Below the pieces are notes generated by a model. The model made no database searches, was not told where the DNA came from, and worked only from the letters and a program-made list of their open reading frames with translations. 33,537 bases of DNA from positions 1 through 33,537 of the forward strand of contig NZ_BJOC01000025.1 in assembly GCF_006540005.1 (NCBI RefSeq), in the 5' to 3' direction. The DNA comes from Halomonas halmophila. Lineage in GTDB: Bacteria > Pseudomonadota > Gammaproteobacteria > Pseudomonadales > Halomonadaceae. Position numbers and translations under genes: made by a program. Position 1 is the first letter of the stretch. Each line of letters starts with the position of its first letter. Positions 1-8,368 of the stretch are shown here, one piece after another.

Positions 1-8
1 CCCGGGCC

Positions 9-39
9 CCCGGCGCAGCCGGGGCCCGGCTGCGCCGGG
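9..39 (-). terminator. Hairpin just downstream of ppc
   Basis: Positions 9-23 and 25-39 are perfect 15-nt inverted repeats (CCCGGCGCAGCCGGG against CCCGGCTGCGCCGGG). They would fold into a very GC-rich stem of about 13 bp with a 5-nt loop. The structure starts right after the ppc stop codon (TAG, 41-43). No T-tract follows on the minus strand within the window. It could be a terminator, a 3'-end stabiliser, or part of a repeated palindrome cut by the window edge. Confidence 0.45.
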
Positions 40-40
40 C

Positions 41-2689
41 CTACCCCGTATTCCTCAACCCGGCGGCGATGCCGGCCATGGTGACCATCAGGGCGCGGGA
101 GAGGTCGGCGCTGATGGCGCCGTCGGCGTCGCGGTTACGCTGCAGTAGTTCGGCCTGCAGGCCGTGCAGCGGGTCGATGTAAGGGTTGCGTACTTCGACG
201 GCCTGGCGGATCAGCGGGGTGTTTTCCAGCAGTTCCTGCTGGTCGAGGATTTCCAGCACCACCTGATGCAGGTTGCCGAAGCGGTCGCGCAGCCGTTGCC
301 CCAGGGCTTTCAGCGGCGGTTCATCGACCAGCCGATGCTCGTAGTAGGCGGCGATGCTGACGTCCGCCTTGGCCAGCAGCATCTCCAGCATTTCCAGGTA
401 GGTGGCGAAGAACGGCCAGCGGTCGCGCATGTCGCGCAGCACTTCCAGGCCGCCTTCGTCTTCCAGGCGCTTGGCGAAGGCTTCGCCGCTGCCCAGCCAG
501 GCCGGCAGCATCAGGCGTGTCTGGGTCCAGGCGAAGATCCAGGGAATGGCGCGCAGCGTCTCCACGCCGCCGTCCTGGCGCCGCTTGGCGGGACGCGAGC
601 CGAGCGGCAGGCGGCCCAGGGCACTCTCCGGGGTCACCGAGCGGAAGTACGGCACGAAGTCGGGATCCTCGCGCACGACCCCGACATAGGCGCTGTGGGC
701 CACTTCCGCCAGCTTGTCCATCTCCTCGCGCCAGGCCGGCTCGGGAGTCGGCGGCGGCAGCAGCGAGGCTTCGAGCACCGCGCAGGTATAGATTTCCATG
801 GAGCGCAGGGCGATCTCGGGTTGGCCGAACTTGAAGCGAATCATCTCGCCCTGCTCAGTCACCCGCAGACTGCCGTTCACCGAACCCGGGGGCTGCGACA
901 GGATCGCGGCATGGGCCGGGCCACCGCCACGCCCCACGGTGCCGCCACGACCATGGAACAGGGTCAGGTCGACGCCGTGACGACGACACACCTCGACCAG
1001 GGTCTCCTGGGCGCGGTACTGGGCCCAGGCGGCGGCCAGCTGACCGGCGTCCTTGGCCGAATCCGAGTAGCCGATCATGACTTCCTGGCGGTCCCCGACG
1101 AGCTCGCGGTATCCGGGCAGGGCCAGCAGGCGGTCGATGACATCCCCGGCCCGGTTCAGGTCATCCAGGGTCTCGAACAGCGGCGAGATGGGCAGCTTGG
1201 CATTGCCGCCGACTTCCTTCATGAGCAGCGCCACGGCCAGCACGTCCGAGGGTTGCCCGGCCATGGAAATGATGTAGGTGCCCAGCGCCTCGGCATGCTC
1301 GCCGGCCGCCACCCGGAAGGTATCGAGCACCTCGCGGGTCTCTTCCGAGCAGTCCCAGTGACGCGGGATCAGCGGACGCCGCGAGCCAAGCTCGGTCAGC
1401 AGGAAATCCTGGCGCTGGGCTTCGTCCCAGTCGCTGTAGTGGCCGAGCCCCAGCGAGTCGGTGAGTTCTTCCATGACCTGTTCGTGACGGCTCGCTTCCT
1501 GACGCAGGTCAAGTTTGGTCAGGGTCACGCCGAACACCGCCACGCGGCGCAGGGTATCGAGCAGCACGCCGTTGGCGATGGTATCCAGCCCCACGTCGCA
1601 CAGCGAGCGGTAACAGGTCAGCAGCGGAGCGAACAGCTGGTCACGGGTCTCGATGATCGGCCCGCCTTCATGGGGGCGCCCTTCCAGCTCGGCCTTGGCC
1701 CAGTCGCGCGTGGCCTCGACCCGCGCCAGCAGTCGCTTGAGCAACTCGCGATAGGGTTCGGCGACGTCGCCGACCTCGGCCTTGAGCGCACTGTTGGCCT
1801 TCCACATGGAGAGCTCGGTCTTGAGCTGCTCGAGGTCGCGCAGGTAGAGATCGGCGGCCATCCAGCGGCCCAGCAGTAGTACCTCGCGGGTGACCTTCGA
1901 GGTCACGTTCGGGTTGCCGTCCCGGTCGCCGCCCATCCAGGAGGCGAAGCGAATCGGCGCCGCATCCAGCGGCAGGCGCTCGCCGGCGGTATCCAGCAGC
2001 AGGTTGTCGAGGTCACGATGAAAGTCGGGCACGGCCTGCCATAGCGAGTTCTCGATGACCGCGAAGCCCCACTTGGCTTCGTCCACCGGGGTGGGCCGCT
2101 CGTGACGGATCTCGTCGGTGTGCCAGGCCTGGCCAATCAGTTCCTCGAGGCGGCCCTTGGCGCGGGCACCGCGCTCGGGGTAGTCGGCGGAGGACTCGAT
2201 GGCCGTCAGGCAGTCATCGATGGCGTCGTATTTCTGGATCAGGGTGCGGCGGATGACTTCGGTGGGATGCGCGGTCAACACCAGTTCGACGCGCATGTTG
2301 GCCAGGCTTTCGACCAGCTTGCGCGCTGAGTGCCCTTCGCGGCGTGCCCGGTCGAGAAGCTCGCCGAGCACCGGCTGACTGCCGGGCTTGTAGTCCTCGA
2401 CGCGGCGAAAGCGCGCCCGGTAATGCTGCTCGGCGATGTTCGCCAGATTCAGGAACTGGTTGAAGGCCCGGGTCACCGGCAACAGCTCGCTTTCCGGCAA
2501 CTGGCGCAGGTACTCGATCAGTTCACGCTGGTCATCGGCTTCGCCCTGTCGGCCACGCTTGGCAAGGCTGCGAATCGTCTCGATGCGATCAACGAAGCCT
2601 TCCCCCAGATCATCGGCGATGGTGCGCCCCAGGCTATCGCCCAGTATCCGGACATTGTCGCGTAGCGATTCGTGCAGGTCATGACTCAT
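41..2689 (-). CDS. ppc: Phosphoenolpyruvate carboxylase
   Basis: Carboxylates PEP with bicarbonate to oxaloacetate, the anaplerotic feed of the TCA cycle; a cytosolic tetramer. The 882-aa length matches the bacterial enzyme family. The catalytic histidine lies in LTAHPTE (about H141), YSDSAKDAG carries the active-site lysine, FHGRGGTVGRGGGP is the glycine-rich PEP/bicarbonate loop, and the C-terminus ends in the family-typical RNTG. The reading frame is open for 22 more codons upstream, but the ATG at 2689 is chosen. It has GGAAGGAG about 10 nt before it, and its ATG overlaps the mazG stop as ATGA. This is the last gene of the cysM-rlmD-relA-mazG-ppc unit, so it is probably translationally coupled to mazG. 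Nothing suggests loss of function. Confidence 0.97.
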   Translation of the reverse strand: MSHDLHESLRDNVRILGDSLGRTIADDLGEGFVDRIETIRSLAKRGRQGEADDQRELIEYLRQLPESELLPVTRAFNQFLNLANIAEQHYRARFRRVEDYKPGSQPVLGELLDRARREGHSARKLVESLANMRVELVLTAHPTEVIRRTLIQKYDAIDDCLTAIESSADYPERGARAKGRLEELIGQAWHTDEIRHERPTPVDEAKWGFAVIENSLWQAVPDFHRDLDNLLLDTAGERLPLDAAPIRFASWMGGDRDGNPNVTSKVTREVLLLGRWMAADLYLRDLEQLKTELSMWKANSALKAEVGDVAEPYRELLKRLLARVEATRDWAKAELEGRPHEGGPIIETRDQLFAPLLTCYRSLCDVGLDTIANGVLLDTLRRVAVFGVTLTKLDLRQEASRHEQVMEELTDSLGLGHYSDWDEAQRQDFLLTELGSRRPLIPRHWDCSEETREVLDTFRVAAGEHAEALGTYIISMAGQPSDVLAVALLMKEVGGNAKLPISPLFETLDDLNRAGDVIDRLLALPGYRELVGDRQEVMIGYSDSAKDAGQLAAAWAQYRAQETLVEVCRRHGVDLTLFHGRGGTVGRGGGPAHAAILSQPPGSVNGSLRVTEQGEMIRFKFGQPEIALRSMEIYTCAVLEASLLPPPTPEPAWREEMDKLAEVAHSAYVGVVREDPDFVPYFRSVTPESALGRLPLGSRPAKRRQDGGVETLRAIPWIFAWTQTRLMLPAWLGSGEAFAKRLEDEGGLEVLRDMRDRWPFFATYLEMLEMLLAKADVSIAAYYEHRLVDEPPLKALGQRLRDRFGNLHQVVLEILDQQELLENTPLIRQAVEVRNPYIDPLHGLQAELLQRNRDADGAISADLSRALMVTMAGIAAGLRNTG

Positions 2690-3546
2690 GATCGAGTTTC
2701 TCCTTCCGACGATGACAGGGGGTTGGTTTCGCGTTGCTTGGCTTGCTGCCAGCATTCCTCCATGCGCGCCAGCCCAGCCTCGCTGAGTGGCACCTGTTGT
2801 GCGGCCAGGGCATTCTCCACATAGCGGAAGCGCCGCTCGAATCGGGCATTGGTATCGCGCAGGCAGCGTTCCGGGTCGGCCCCCAGGGTACGCGCCAGGT
2901 TGACGGTGGCGAACAGCAGGTCGCCGACCTCTTGCGCGGCATGCTCGTGATCCTCGGCCTCCAGGGCCTCGGCCACCTCGTCGAGCTCCTCGCGCAACTT
3001 GTCGATGACCCCGCGGCGGTCCGGCCAGTCGAAGCCGACCCCGGCGGCACGCTTGGAGAGCTTGGCCGCCCGCGACAGTGCCGGCAGCGTGCGCGGCACA
3101 TCGTCGAGCACCGAGCGCGCCTCACGCGCCTCGCGCTCGTCGGCCTTGAGCGACTCCCAGCGCGACTTGACCTCTTGCGTCTGTACCTCGGCGGCGGGCA
3201 CGCCCTGGCGGCGCGAGGCCAGGGTGCCGTCCGGAAATACATGGGGGTGGCGCGCCAGCATCTTGCGGGTCAGTACATCCACGACCTCATGGAAGTCGAA
3301 GCGCTGTTCCTCGGCCGCGAACTGGCTGTAATAGATGACCTGGAACAGCAGATCACCCAGCTCACCCGGCAATTCATCGAAGGCACGCCGTTCGATGGCA
3401 TCGGCCACCTCATAGGCTTCCTCGAGGGTATGCGGCACGATGCTGTCCCAGTCCTGCTTGACGTCCCAGGGACAGCCCTGCTGCGGATCCCGCAACACGG
3501 CCATCAGCGTCAGCAGGTCCTCGATGTCATGACGTGGCTGGTTCAT
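2686..3546 (-). CDS. mazG: Nucleoside triphosphate pyrophosphohydrolase MazG
   Basis: Hydrolyses (d)NTPs to NMP plus pyrophosphate, cleaning the nucleotide pool; in E. coli MazG is also linked to lowering (p)ppGpp. The 286-aa protein begins with the conserved segment DLLTLMAVLRDPQQGCPWD. It then shows LEEAYEV and GELGDLLFQV, the acidic EEXXE...ELGD metal-binding signature. A second, weaker copy (ELDEVAEALE...EVGDLLFATVNLAR) follows, so this is the tandem-domain E. coli-type MazG. The start ATG overlaps the relA stop by one base (TGATG), and the gene's own stop overlaps the ppc start (ATGA). The relA-mazG adjacency is also known from E. coli and Pseudomonas and fits a shared role in nucleotide stress. 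Confidence 0.95.
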   Translation of the reverse strand: MNQPRHDIEDLLTLMAVLRDPQQGCPWDVKQDWDSIVPHTLEEAYEVADAIERRAFDELPGELGDLLFQVIYYSQFAAEEQRFDFHEVVDVLTRKMLARHPHVFPDGTLASRRQGVPAAEVQTQEVKSRWESLKADEREAREARSVLDDVPRTLPALSRAAKLSKRAAGVGFDWPDRRGVIDKLREELDEVAEALEAEDHEHAAQEVGDLLFATVNLARTLGADPERCLRDTNARFERRFRYVENALAAQQVPLSEAGLARMEECWQQAKQRETNPLSSSEGETRS

Positions 3547-5918
3547 CAGCGCTTGCCCCCCTTCTTGCCGCTGCCCCTGGCCTTGTCCGAGCGGGGTTTC
3601 TGCGCGCCCTTGTTCTGCGCCGCCTTCTTGTCCGCCCCGGCGCTGCCCTGATGCTTGGGTTCCGCGTCGGCCTGCTTGCCACCCGAGCGCAGGCGGTGCA
3701 CCTCGATGACGTTGGACAACTGCTGAATGCGCGAAAACAGCCGGCCCAGGGTTTCCAGCCCATCCACCTCGACGGTAATCATCATCCGCGCGATACCGTC
3801 ATCGGTATCGGTGAGGGTGTTCACCGAGAGCACATTGACCTTGTCGTTGCTCAGCACCGCCGTCACGTCGCGCAGCAGGCCGGAGCGGTCCCAGGCCTGG
3901 ACCTCGATATCGACCGGATACTGGGTGTTGGCCCGCTCGCCCCACTCCACTTCGATGACCCGCTGGGGTTCGTCCAGCCGCAGCTGCAGGATGTTCGGGC
4001 AGTCCTGGCGATGCACGGTGACGCCACGCCCCTGGGTGATGAAGCCGACGATGGCCTCCCCGGGTACCGGATGGCAGCAGTTGGCCATGTTGGTCTTGAG
4101 ATTGCCCACGCCGAGCACGGTGATGTCGTCGTCATCGCCCTTGCCGGAAGTACGCCTGGGCTTGGACAGCAGCTTGTCGAGTTCCTGGTGTTCGTCGTTC
4201 TCGCCGAACAGTTGCTGTGCCTGGTTGAGCACCTGGCCGATGCGCAGATCCCCGGCGCCCAGGGCGGCGTACATGTCATCGGGGCCGAGATAGTTGACGC
4301 GGTTGGCCAGCCGGGTCAGGTCCATGCCTTCCACATCGAGACGCTTCATTTCACGCTCGAAGAGTGCCCGCCCTTCTTCCAGGTTCTGGTCGCGCGCCTG
4401 GTGCTTGAACCAGGACTGAATCTTGGCGCGGGCCCGCGAGGTGCACACATAGCCCAGGCTGGGGTTGAGCCAGTCGCGGCTCGGCCCGCCCTTGCTGGCG
4501 GTGAGGATCTCCACCTGCTGGCCGGTGTTGAGCTTGTAGGTCAGGGGCACGATGCGGCCGTTGACCTTGGCGCCCCGGCAGCGATGGCCCACCTCGGTAT
4601 GCACGCGGTAGGCGAAGTCGATGGGGGTGGCCAGCCTGGGCAGGTCGATCACGTGGCCATCCGGGGTGAAGACATAGATGCGGTCCGGGGCCACGTCACT
4701 GGAGAGGCCTTCGCGCAGGTCGCCGAAGTCGCCGACCTCCTCCTGCCATTCCAGCACCTGGCGCAACCAGGCGATCTTCTCTTCATAACTGGCGCTACGG
4801 GCATTGGTGTCGTGGCCCTTGTAGCGCCAGTGCGCACAGACGCCGAGCTCGGCCTCTTCGTGCATGGCGAAGGTACGAATCTGGATTTCCAGAATCTTGT
4901 TCTCCGGGCCAAAGACCGCGGTATGCAGCGACTGGTAGCCGTTCTTCTTGGGGTTGGCTATGTAGTCATCGAACTCGTTGGGCACGTGATGCCAGCGCGA
5001 GTGCACGATGCCCAGCACGGCATAACAGTCGCTGATGCGGGGCACCAGGATGCGCACCGCACGGATGTCATGCACCTGGGAGAAGTCGATGCGCTTGCGC
5101 TGCATCTTGCGCCAGATCGAATAGATGTGCTTGGCGCGGCCATCGACCTGATGCTCGATGCCCTGGGCATCCATCAACGACTTGAGGGTATCGACGACAT
5201 CGCTGATGTAGCGATTGCGATCCAGGCGCTTTTCGGCAAGCTGGGTGGCGATGGCCTTGTAGTCATTCTCGTGCAGATAGCGGAACGACAGGTCCTCGAG
5301 CTCCCACTTGAGGTGGCCGATGCCCAGGCGATGCGCCAGGGGGGCATAGATGTCGAAGACCTCGCGAGCCACCTGGAGGCGCTTGTCGCGCGGGGCGTCG
5401 CGGACCTGGCGCAGGGCGCAGGTACGCTCACTGATCTTGATCAGCGCGACGCGCACATCGTCGATCATATTGACCAGCATCTTGCGCAGGTTGTCCTGCT
5501 GGTCATGCTGCTCGAAGTCCTGGCTCGGCGTCTGCGCGGAGCTGATGGCGGCCATCTGCAGTACGCCATTGATCAGGCCGGCGACCTCGTCACCGAAGCG
5601 CTTCTCGACGTCCTGCAGGCTGATCAACTGCTCGCGCACGGCGCGATACAGCACGGCGGCCTCCAGGGCCGACTGGTCGAGACGCAGCTCGCCCAGGATA
5701 TCGGCCATCTCGAGCCCCATGCGAAAGCTCGAGCCATCCTTCAACCAGGCCTTGTGCGGGCGTTCCGAGGCCAGTTCCAGCTGTTGGGCCAGCTCGCAGG
5801 CCGCGCGCATCTCTTCGGCCGAACGCAACTTGACATCGTCCTCGAGGCGTTCGACCCAGCGCCCGATATCGACCCTGCCCTCCGGGTCCAGCGGCTGGTT
5901 GTCACGCACTTTAACCAT
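3546..5918 (-). CDS. relA: GTP pyrophosphokinase RelA, (p)ppGpp synthetase I
   Basis: Ribosome-associated stringent-response enzyme that transfers pyrophosphate from ATP to GTP or GDP. The 790 residues comprise an inactive hydrolase region (HDXXED is replaced by YRAVRE at 91-96), a synthetase domain (about 240-370; HDIRAVRI, NPKKNGYQSLHT), a TGS domain (about 412-472), a zinc-finger-like segment (CCHPVPG at 614-620 and C640) and an ACT domain (about 669-740). The EFDD at 315-318 is the acidic EXDD motif of monofunctional RelA; SpoT/Rel enzymes have RXKD. The last about 50 residues form a Lys/Gly/Ala-rich basic tail not expected in E. coli RelA. AAGGAG lies about 10 nt upstream of the ATG. The 5' end overlaps the rlmD 3' end by 8 nt. 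Confidence 0.97.
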   Translation of the reverse strand: MVKVRDNQPLDPEGRVDIGRWVERLEDDVKLRSAEEMRAACELAQQLELASERPHKAWLKDGSSFRMGLEMADILGELRLDQSALEAAVLYRAVREQLISLQDVEKRFGDEVAGLINGVLQMAAISSAQTPSQDFEQHDQQDNLRKMLVNMIDDVRVALIKISERTCALRQVRDAPRDKRLQVAREVFDIYAPLAHRLGIGHLKWELEDLSFRYLHENDYKAIATQLAEKRLDRNRYISDVVDTLKSLMDAQGIEHQVDGRAKHIYSIWRKMQRKRIDFSQVHDIRAVRILVPRISDCYAVLGIVHSRWHHVPNEFDDYIANPKKNGYQSLHTAVFGPENKILEIQIRTFAMHEEAELGVCAHWRYKGHDTNARSASYEEKIAWLRQVLEWQEEVGDFGDLREGLSSDVAPDRIYVFTPDGHVIDLPRLATPIDFAYRVHTEVGHRCRGAKVNGRIVPLTYKLNTGQQVEILTASKGGPSRDWLNPSLGYVCTSRARAKIQSWFKHQARDQNLEEGRALFEREMKRLDVEGMDLTRLANRVNYLGPDDMYAALGAGDLRIGQVLNQAQQLFGENDEHQELDKLLSKPRRTSGKGDDDDITVLGVGNLKTNMANCCHPVPGEAIVGFITQGRGVTVHRQDCPNILQLRLDEPQRVIEVEWGERANTQYPVDIEVQAWDRSGLLRDVTAVLSNDKVNVLSVNTLTDTDDGIARMMITVEVDGLETLGRLFSRIQQLSNVIEVHRLRSGGKQADAEPKHQGSAGADKKAAQNKGAQKPRSDKARGSGKKGGKR

Positions 5919-7353
5919 GGGCTGATGCTCCTTGCCGCTGCCGCATCGAGTCAGGATGCTCGAGCAGCAGCATGGATTCGAGATGTGACGTGTGACTGAA
6001 CATGTCGGCCACCGCGCTGCGCCGGATCACATAGCCGGCTTCCACCAGGCGGGCCACATCCCTGGCCAGGGTGGCCGGATCACAGGAAATGTACAGCACT
6101 CGGGGAACCGGCCGATATGTCAGCTGCCGACACAGGGTATTGGCGCCACTGCGCGGCGGATCGAGCACCAGCACCTCCGGCGCCAGCTCGGTCAGCAGTC
6201 GTTCGACGGCCGTGGCATCGCCGAGGTCCGCCTGACGGGCCTCGACCGTCAGCTCATTGAGCGCGGCATTGGCGGCCAGGCGCTCGACCATGGCGGCGTT
6301 GCCCTCGGCCGCCATGACCCGGGCGCCGCGGGCCGCCAGCGGCAGGCTGAAGTTGCCGATGCCGGCGAACAGGTCCAGCACCGGGGTATCCGCGGGCAGC
6401 GCGGCCAGCCACTCGACAACGCTATCCACCATACACTGGTTGACGGCCTCGTTGGCCTGGAGAAAGTCGCCGGGCTCGAGTCCCAGCTGCAGGACCTGTC
6501 GATCGACCCTGAGCCGGCAGCTCAGTCGTTCGGGCGCGCTCAGCCACTCGAAACGCGGGTTGTCGCGCCCCAGCCAGACGCCGATGTTGAGCCCATGCTG
6601 GCCGGCGAAGACACGCCAGCGCTCCAGATCGCCGTCATGCTGGCGCAACTGGCGCAGTACCAGGGTCACAGCGTCATCCGTGGCCAGCAGTTCGAGATGA
6701 CCGACGTGGCGCGGGGCCTCGAGGGACTCCAGGTGTTGGCGCAGGGGGGCGAGCAGCTCGGCGAGTTCCGGACGCATCACCGAGCAGGTCTCGAGATCGA
6801 TCAGGCGATGGCTGTGACGGGCGCGAAAGCCCATCCGGACCCGGCCGTTGCTGTCGACACGCACGCCGAGCCTGGCACGACGTCGATAGCCTTCGGCGTC
6901 CCCCGCCAGCACCTGGATCTCTCCGAGCAGCTCGACGCCCTGGCGGGCCATGAGCTCGCGCAGCACCCCGACCTTGTGCTCGCGCTGCGACGCCACCGCC
7001 AGGTGCTGCAGATCACAACCGCCACAGCGCCCATAGTGGGGACAGGGCGGTGTCGCCCGCGCCGGGGAGGCCTCCACCACCTCGCTGACATGGGCTTCAT
7101 CGAAGCGCTTGCGCGAGACATGCACGCTGGCACGCACCCGCTCGCCATCCAGCGCACCGTCGACGAAGACGGTCTTGCCATCCGCATGGCGACCGACACC
7201 ACGGCCGTCATGGGCCAGCCCGTGGATCGTCAGCTCGCTGGTGCCCTGGCTCGAGTCCGCCCCGGAGGTGGCATGCGATGCGTGGCGTGGCTGATCGAGG
7301 CCGGAGACGCCCGAACGTGACCGGGCCGGCCGCCGCTTGCCGAGACCCGCCAC
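5911..7353 (-). CDS. rlmD: 23S rRNA (uracil-1939-C5)-methyltransferase RlmD
   Basis: SAM-dependent methylation of U1939 in 23S rRNA. The 480-aa protein has a basic N-terminal extension (about 1-38) and a TRAM RNA-binding domain (about 40-95). A [4Fe-4S] cluster is expected at C104, C110, C113 and C190, with the same 6/3 spacing as the first three E. coli RlmD cysteines. The methyltransferase core has [15 protein letters not shown] (SAM), DPPRSGA and the catalytic cysteine in [12 protein letters not shown] (about C424). The start is GTG at 7353, one base after the cysM TGA, with GGAG about 9 nt upstream and partly inside cysM. A later start would remove only the disordered extension, so the exact N-terminus is open. 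The order cysM-rlmD-relA-mazG matches Pseudomonas (cysM, ygcA, relA, mazG). Confidence 0.95.
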   Translation of the reverse strand: MAGLGKRRPARSRSGVSGLDQPRHASHATSGADSSQGTSELTIHGLAHDGRGVGRHADGKTVFVDGALDGERVRASVHVSRKRFDEAHVSEVVEASPARATPPCPHYGRCGGCDLQHLAVASQREHKVGVLRELMARQGVELLGEIQVLAGDAEGYRRRARLGVRVDSNGRVRMGFRARHSHRLIDLETCSVMRPELAELLAPLRQHLESLEAPRHVGHLELLATDDAVTLVLRQLRQHDGDLERWRVFAGQHGLNIGVWLGRDNPRFEWLSAPERLSCRLRVDRQVLQLGLEPGDFLQANEAVNQCMVDSVVEWLAALPADTPVLDLFAGIGNFSLPLAARGARVMAAEGNAAMVERLAANAALNELTVEARQADLGDATAVERLLTELAPEVLVLDPPRSGANTLCRQLTYRPVPRVLYISCDPATLARDVARLVEAGYVIRRSAVADMFSHTSHLESMLLLEHPDSMRQRQGASAHG

Positions 7354-7354
7354 C

Positions 7355-8251
7355 TCAGTTCTCCGCAGCGAAGAGACCGGTGGACAGGTAGCGATCGCCC
7401 CGATCGCAGACGATGAAGACGATCACCGCGTTCTCCAGGTTTTCCGCCAGGCGCAGTGCACCGGCCAGGGCCCCGCCGGAGGAGACACCGGCCAGGATGC
7501 CTTCCTCGCGTGCCAGTCGCCGCATGCCGTCTTCCGCCTCACGCTGGCCGATATCCAGCACCTGGTCCACCCGCGAGGCGTCGAAGATGCCGGGCAGATA
7601 GGCTTCCGGCCAACGGCGGATACCGGCGATGCTGGCACCATCCTCGGGCTGCAGGCCGATGATCTGGATGTCGGGGTTGTATTCCTTGAGGCGCCGGGAC
7701 GCGCCCATGATGGTACCAGTGGTGCCCATGGAACTGATGAAATGCGTCAGGCTGCCAGCGGTCTGTTCCCACAGCTCCGGTGCCGTGGTCTCGTAGTGCG
7801 CCAGCGGGTTGTCCGGGTTGGCGAACTGGTCGAGGGGCTTGCCCTCGCCGCGCGCGATCATCGCCTCGGACAGATCGCGGGCTTCTTCCATGCCTCCTTC
7901 CTGGCTGACCTGGATGAGACGCGCCCCGAACGCCGCCATGGCCTGCTTGCGCTCGCTGGACGCATTCTCGGGCATGATCAGCACCATCTCGTAGCCCTTG
8001 ATGGCCGCGGCCATGGCCAGTGCAATGCCGGTATTACCGGAGGTGGCTTCGATCAGGGTGTCACCCGGGGCAATGTGGCCGCGTTTCTCGGCCTGCTCGA
8101 GCATCGACAGCGCCGGACGGTCCTTGACCGAACCCGCCGGGTTGTTGCCTTCGAGTTTCGCCAGCAGGGTATTATTGCGGCCGGCGGTAATGCGCTTGAG
8201 GCGTACCAGCGGCGTATGGCCGATGGTGTCTTCCAGGGTGGGGAATTGCAT
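7355..8251 (-). CDS. cysM: Cysteine synthase B (O-acetylserine sulfhydrylase) CysM
   Basis: PLP-dependent beta-replacement enzyme that makes cysteine from O-acetylserine and sulfide, or S-sulfocysteine from thiosulfate. The 298-aa length is typical. The Schiff-base lysine is K43 in [22 protein letters not shown] is the substrate loop, and GTTGTIMG is the phosphate-binding loop. The segment [12 protein letters not shown] is characteristic of CysM rather than CysK. The ATG at 8251 has an AAGGAAGG ribosome site about 6 nt upstream and a perfect TATAAT further up. It is the first gene of the five-gene minus-strand unit ending in ppc and is divergent from the barA-type kinase. Confidence 0.96.
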   Translation of the reverse strand: MQFPTLEDTIGHTPLVRLKRITAGRNNTLLAKLEGNNPAGSVKDRPALSMLEQAEKRGHIAPGDTLIEATSGNTGIALAMAAAIKGYEMVLIMPENASSERKQAMAAFGARLIQVSQEGGMEEARDLSEAMIARGEGKPLDQFANPDNPLAHYETTAPELWEQTAGSLTHFISSMGTTGTIMGASRRLKEYNPDIQIIGLQPEDGASIAGIRRWPEAYLPGIFDASRVDQVLDIGQREAEDGMRRLAREEGILAGVSSGGALAGALRLAENLENAVIVFIVCDRGDRYLSTGLFAAEN

Positions 8252-8282
8252 TCAGCCTTCCTTATGGAAAAGTCTGTAAAAC

Positions 8283-8311
8283 ATTATATCTTCGCCCGCC
8301 CGAGCTGGACA
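8283..8311 (-). promoter_or_regulatory. Candidate sigma-70 promoter of the cysM-to-ppc unit
   Basis: On the minus strand a perfect TATAAT -10 hexamer lies at 8288-8283, about 31 nt before the cysM ATG. A weak -35 (TGTCCA, 3 of 6 matches) lies 17 bp upstream at 8311-8306. The element is inside the 117-bp divergent region shared with the barA gene. On the plus strand the same segment reads TGGACA (8306-8311), a 5/6 match to a -35, but no well-spaced -10 follows it. The plus-strand promoter is therefore unresolved. Confidence 0.5.
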
Positions 8312-8368
8312 GGCATCGACCGCGGCTATGCCATACTGCACCACGACATTTTCCTGCGAGGCGCGCCC

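Noticed and set aside
164..1879. Long plus-strand open frame opposite ppc
   Set aside because: Antisense shadow of a fully conserved PEP carboxylase; no motif or ribosome site.
3534..5999. Very long open frame on the plus strand opposite relA
   Set aside because: It mirrors relA in the antisense direction; its translation is low-complexity and has no domain, while relA has every family motif. High GC makes such antisense frames common.
7337..8368. N-terminal extension of the BarA-type kinase by 344 codons
   Set aside because: The stretch is antisense to cysM and unrelated to kinases; the ATG at 8369 starts directly with the expected TM helix.
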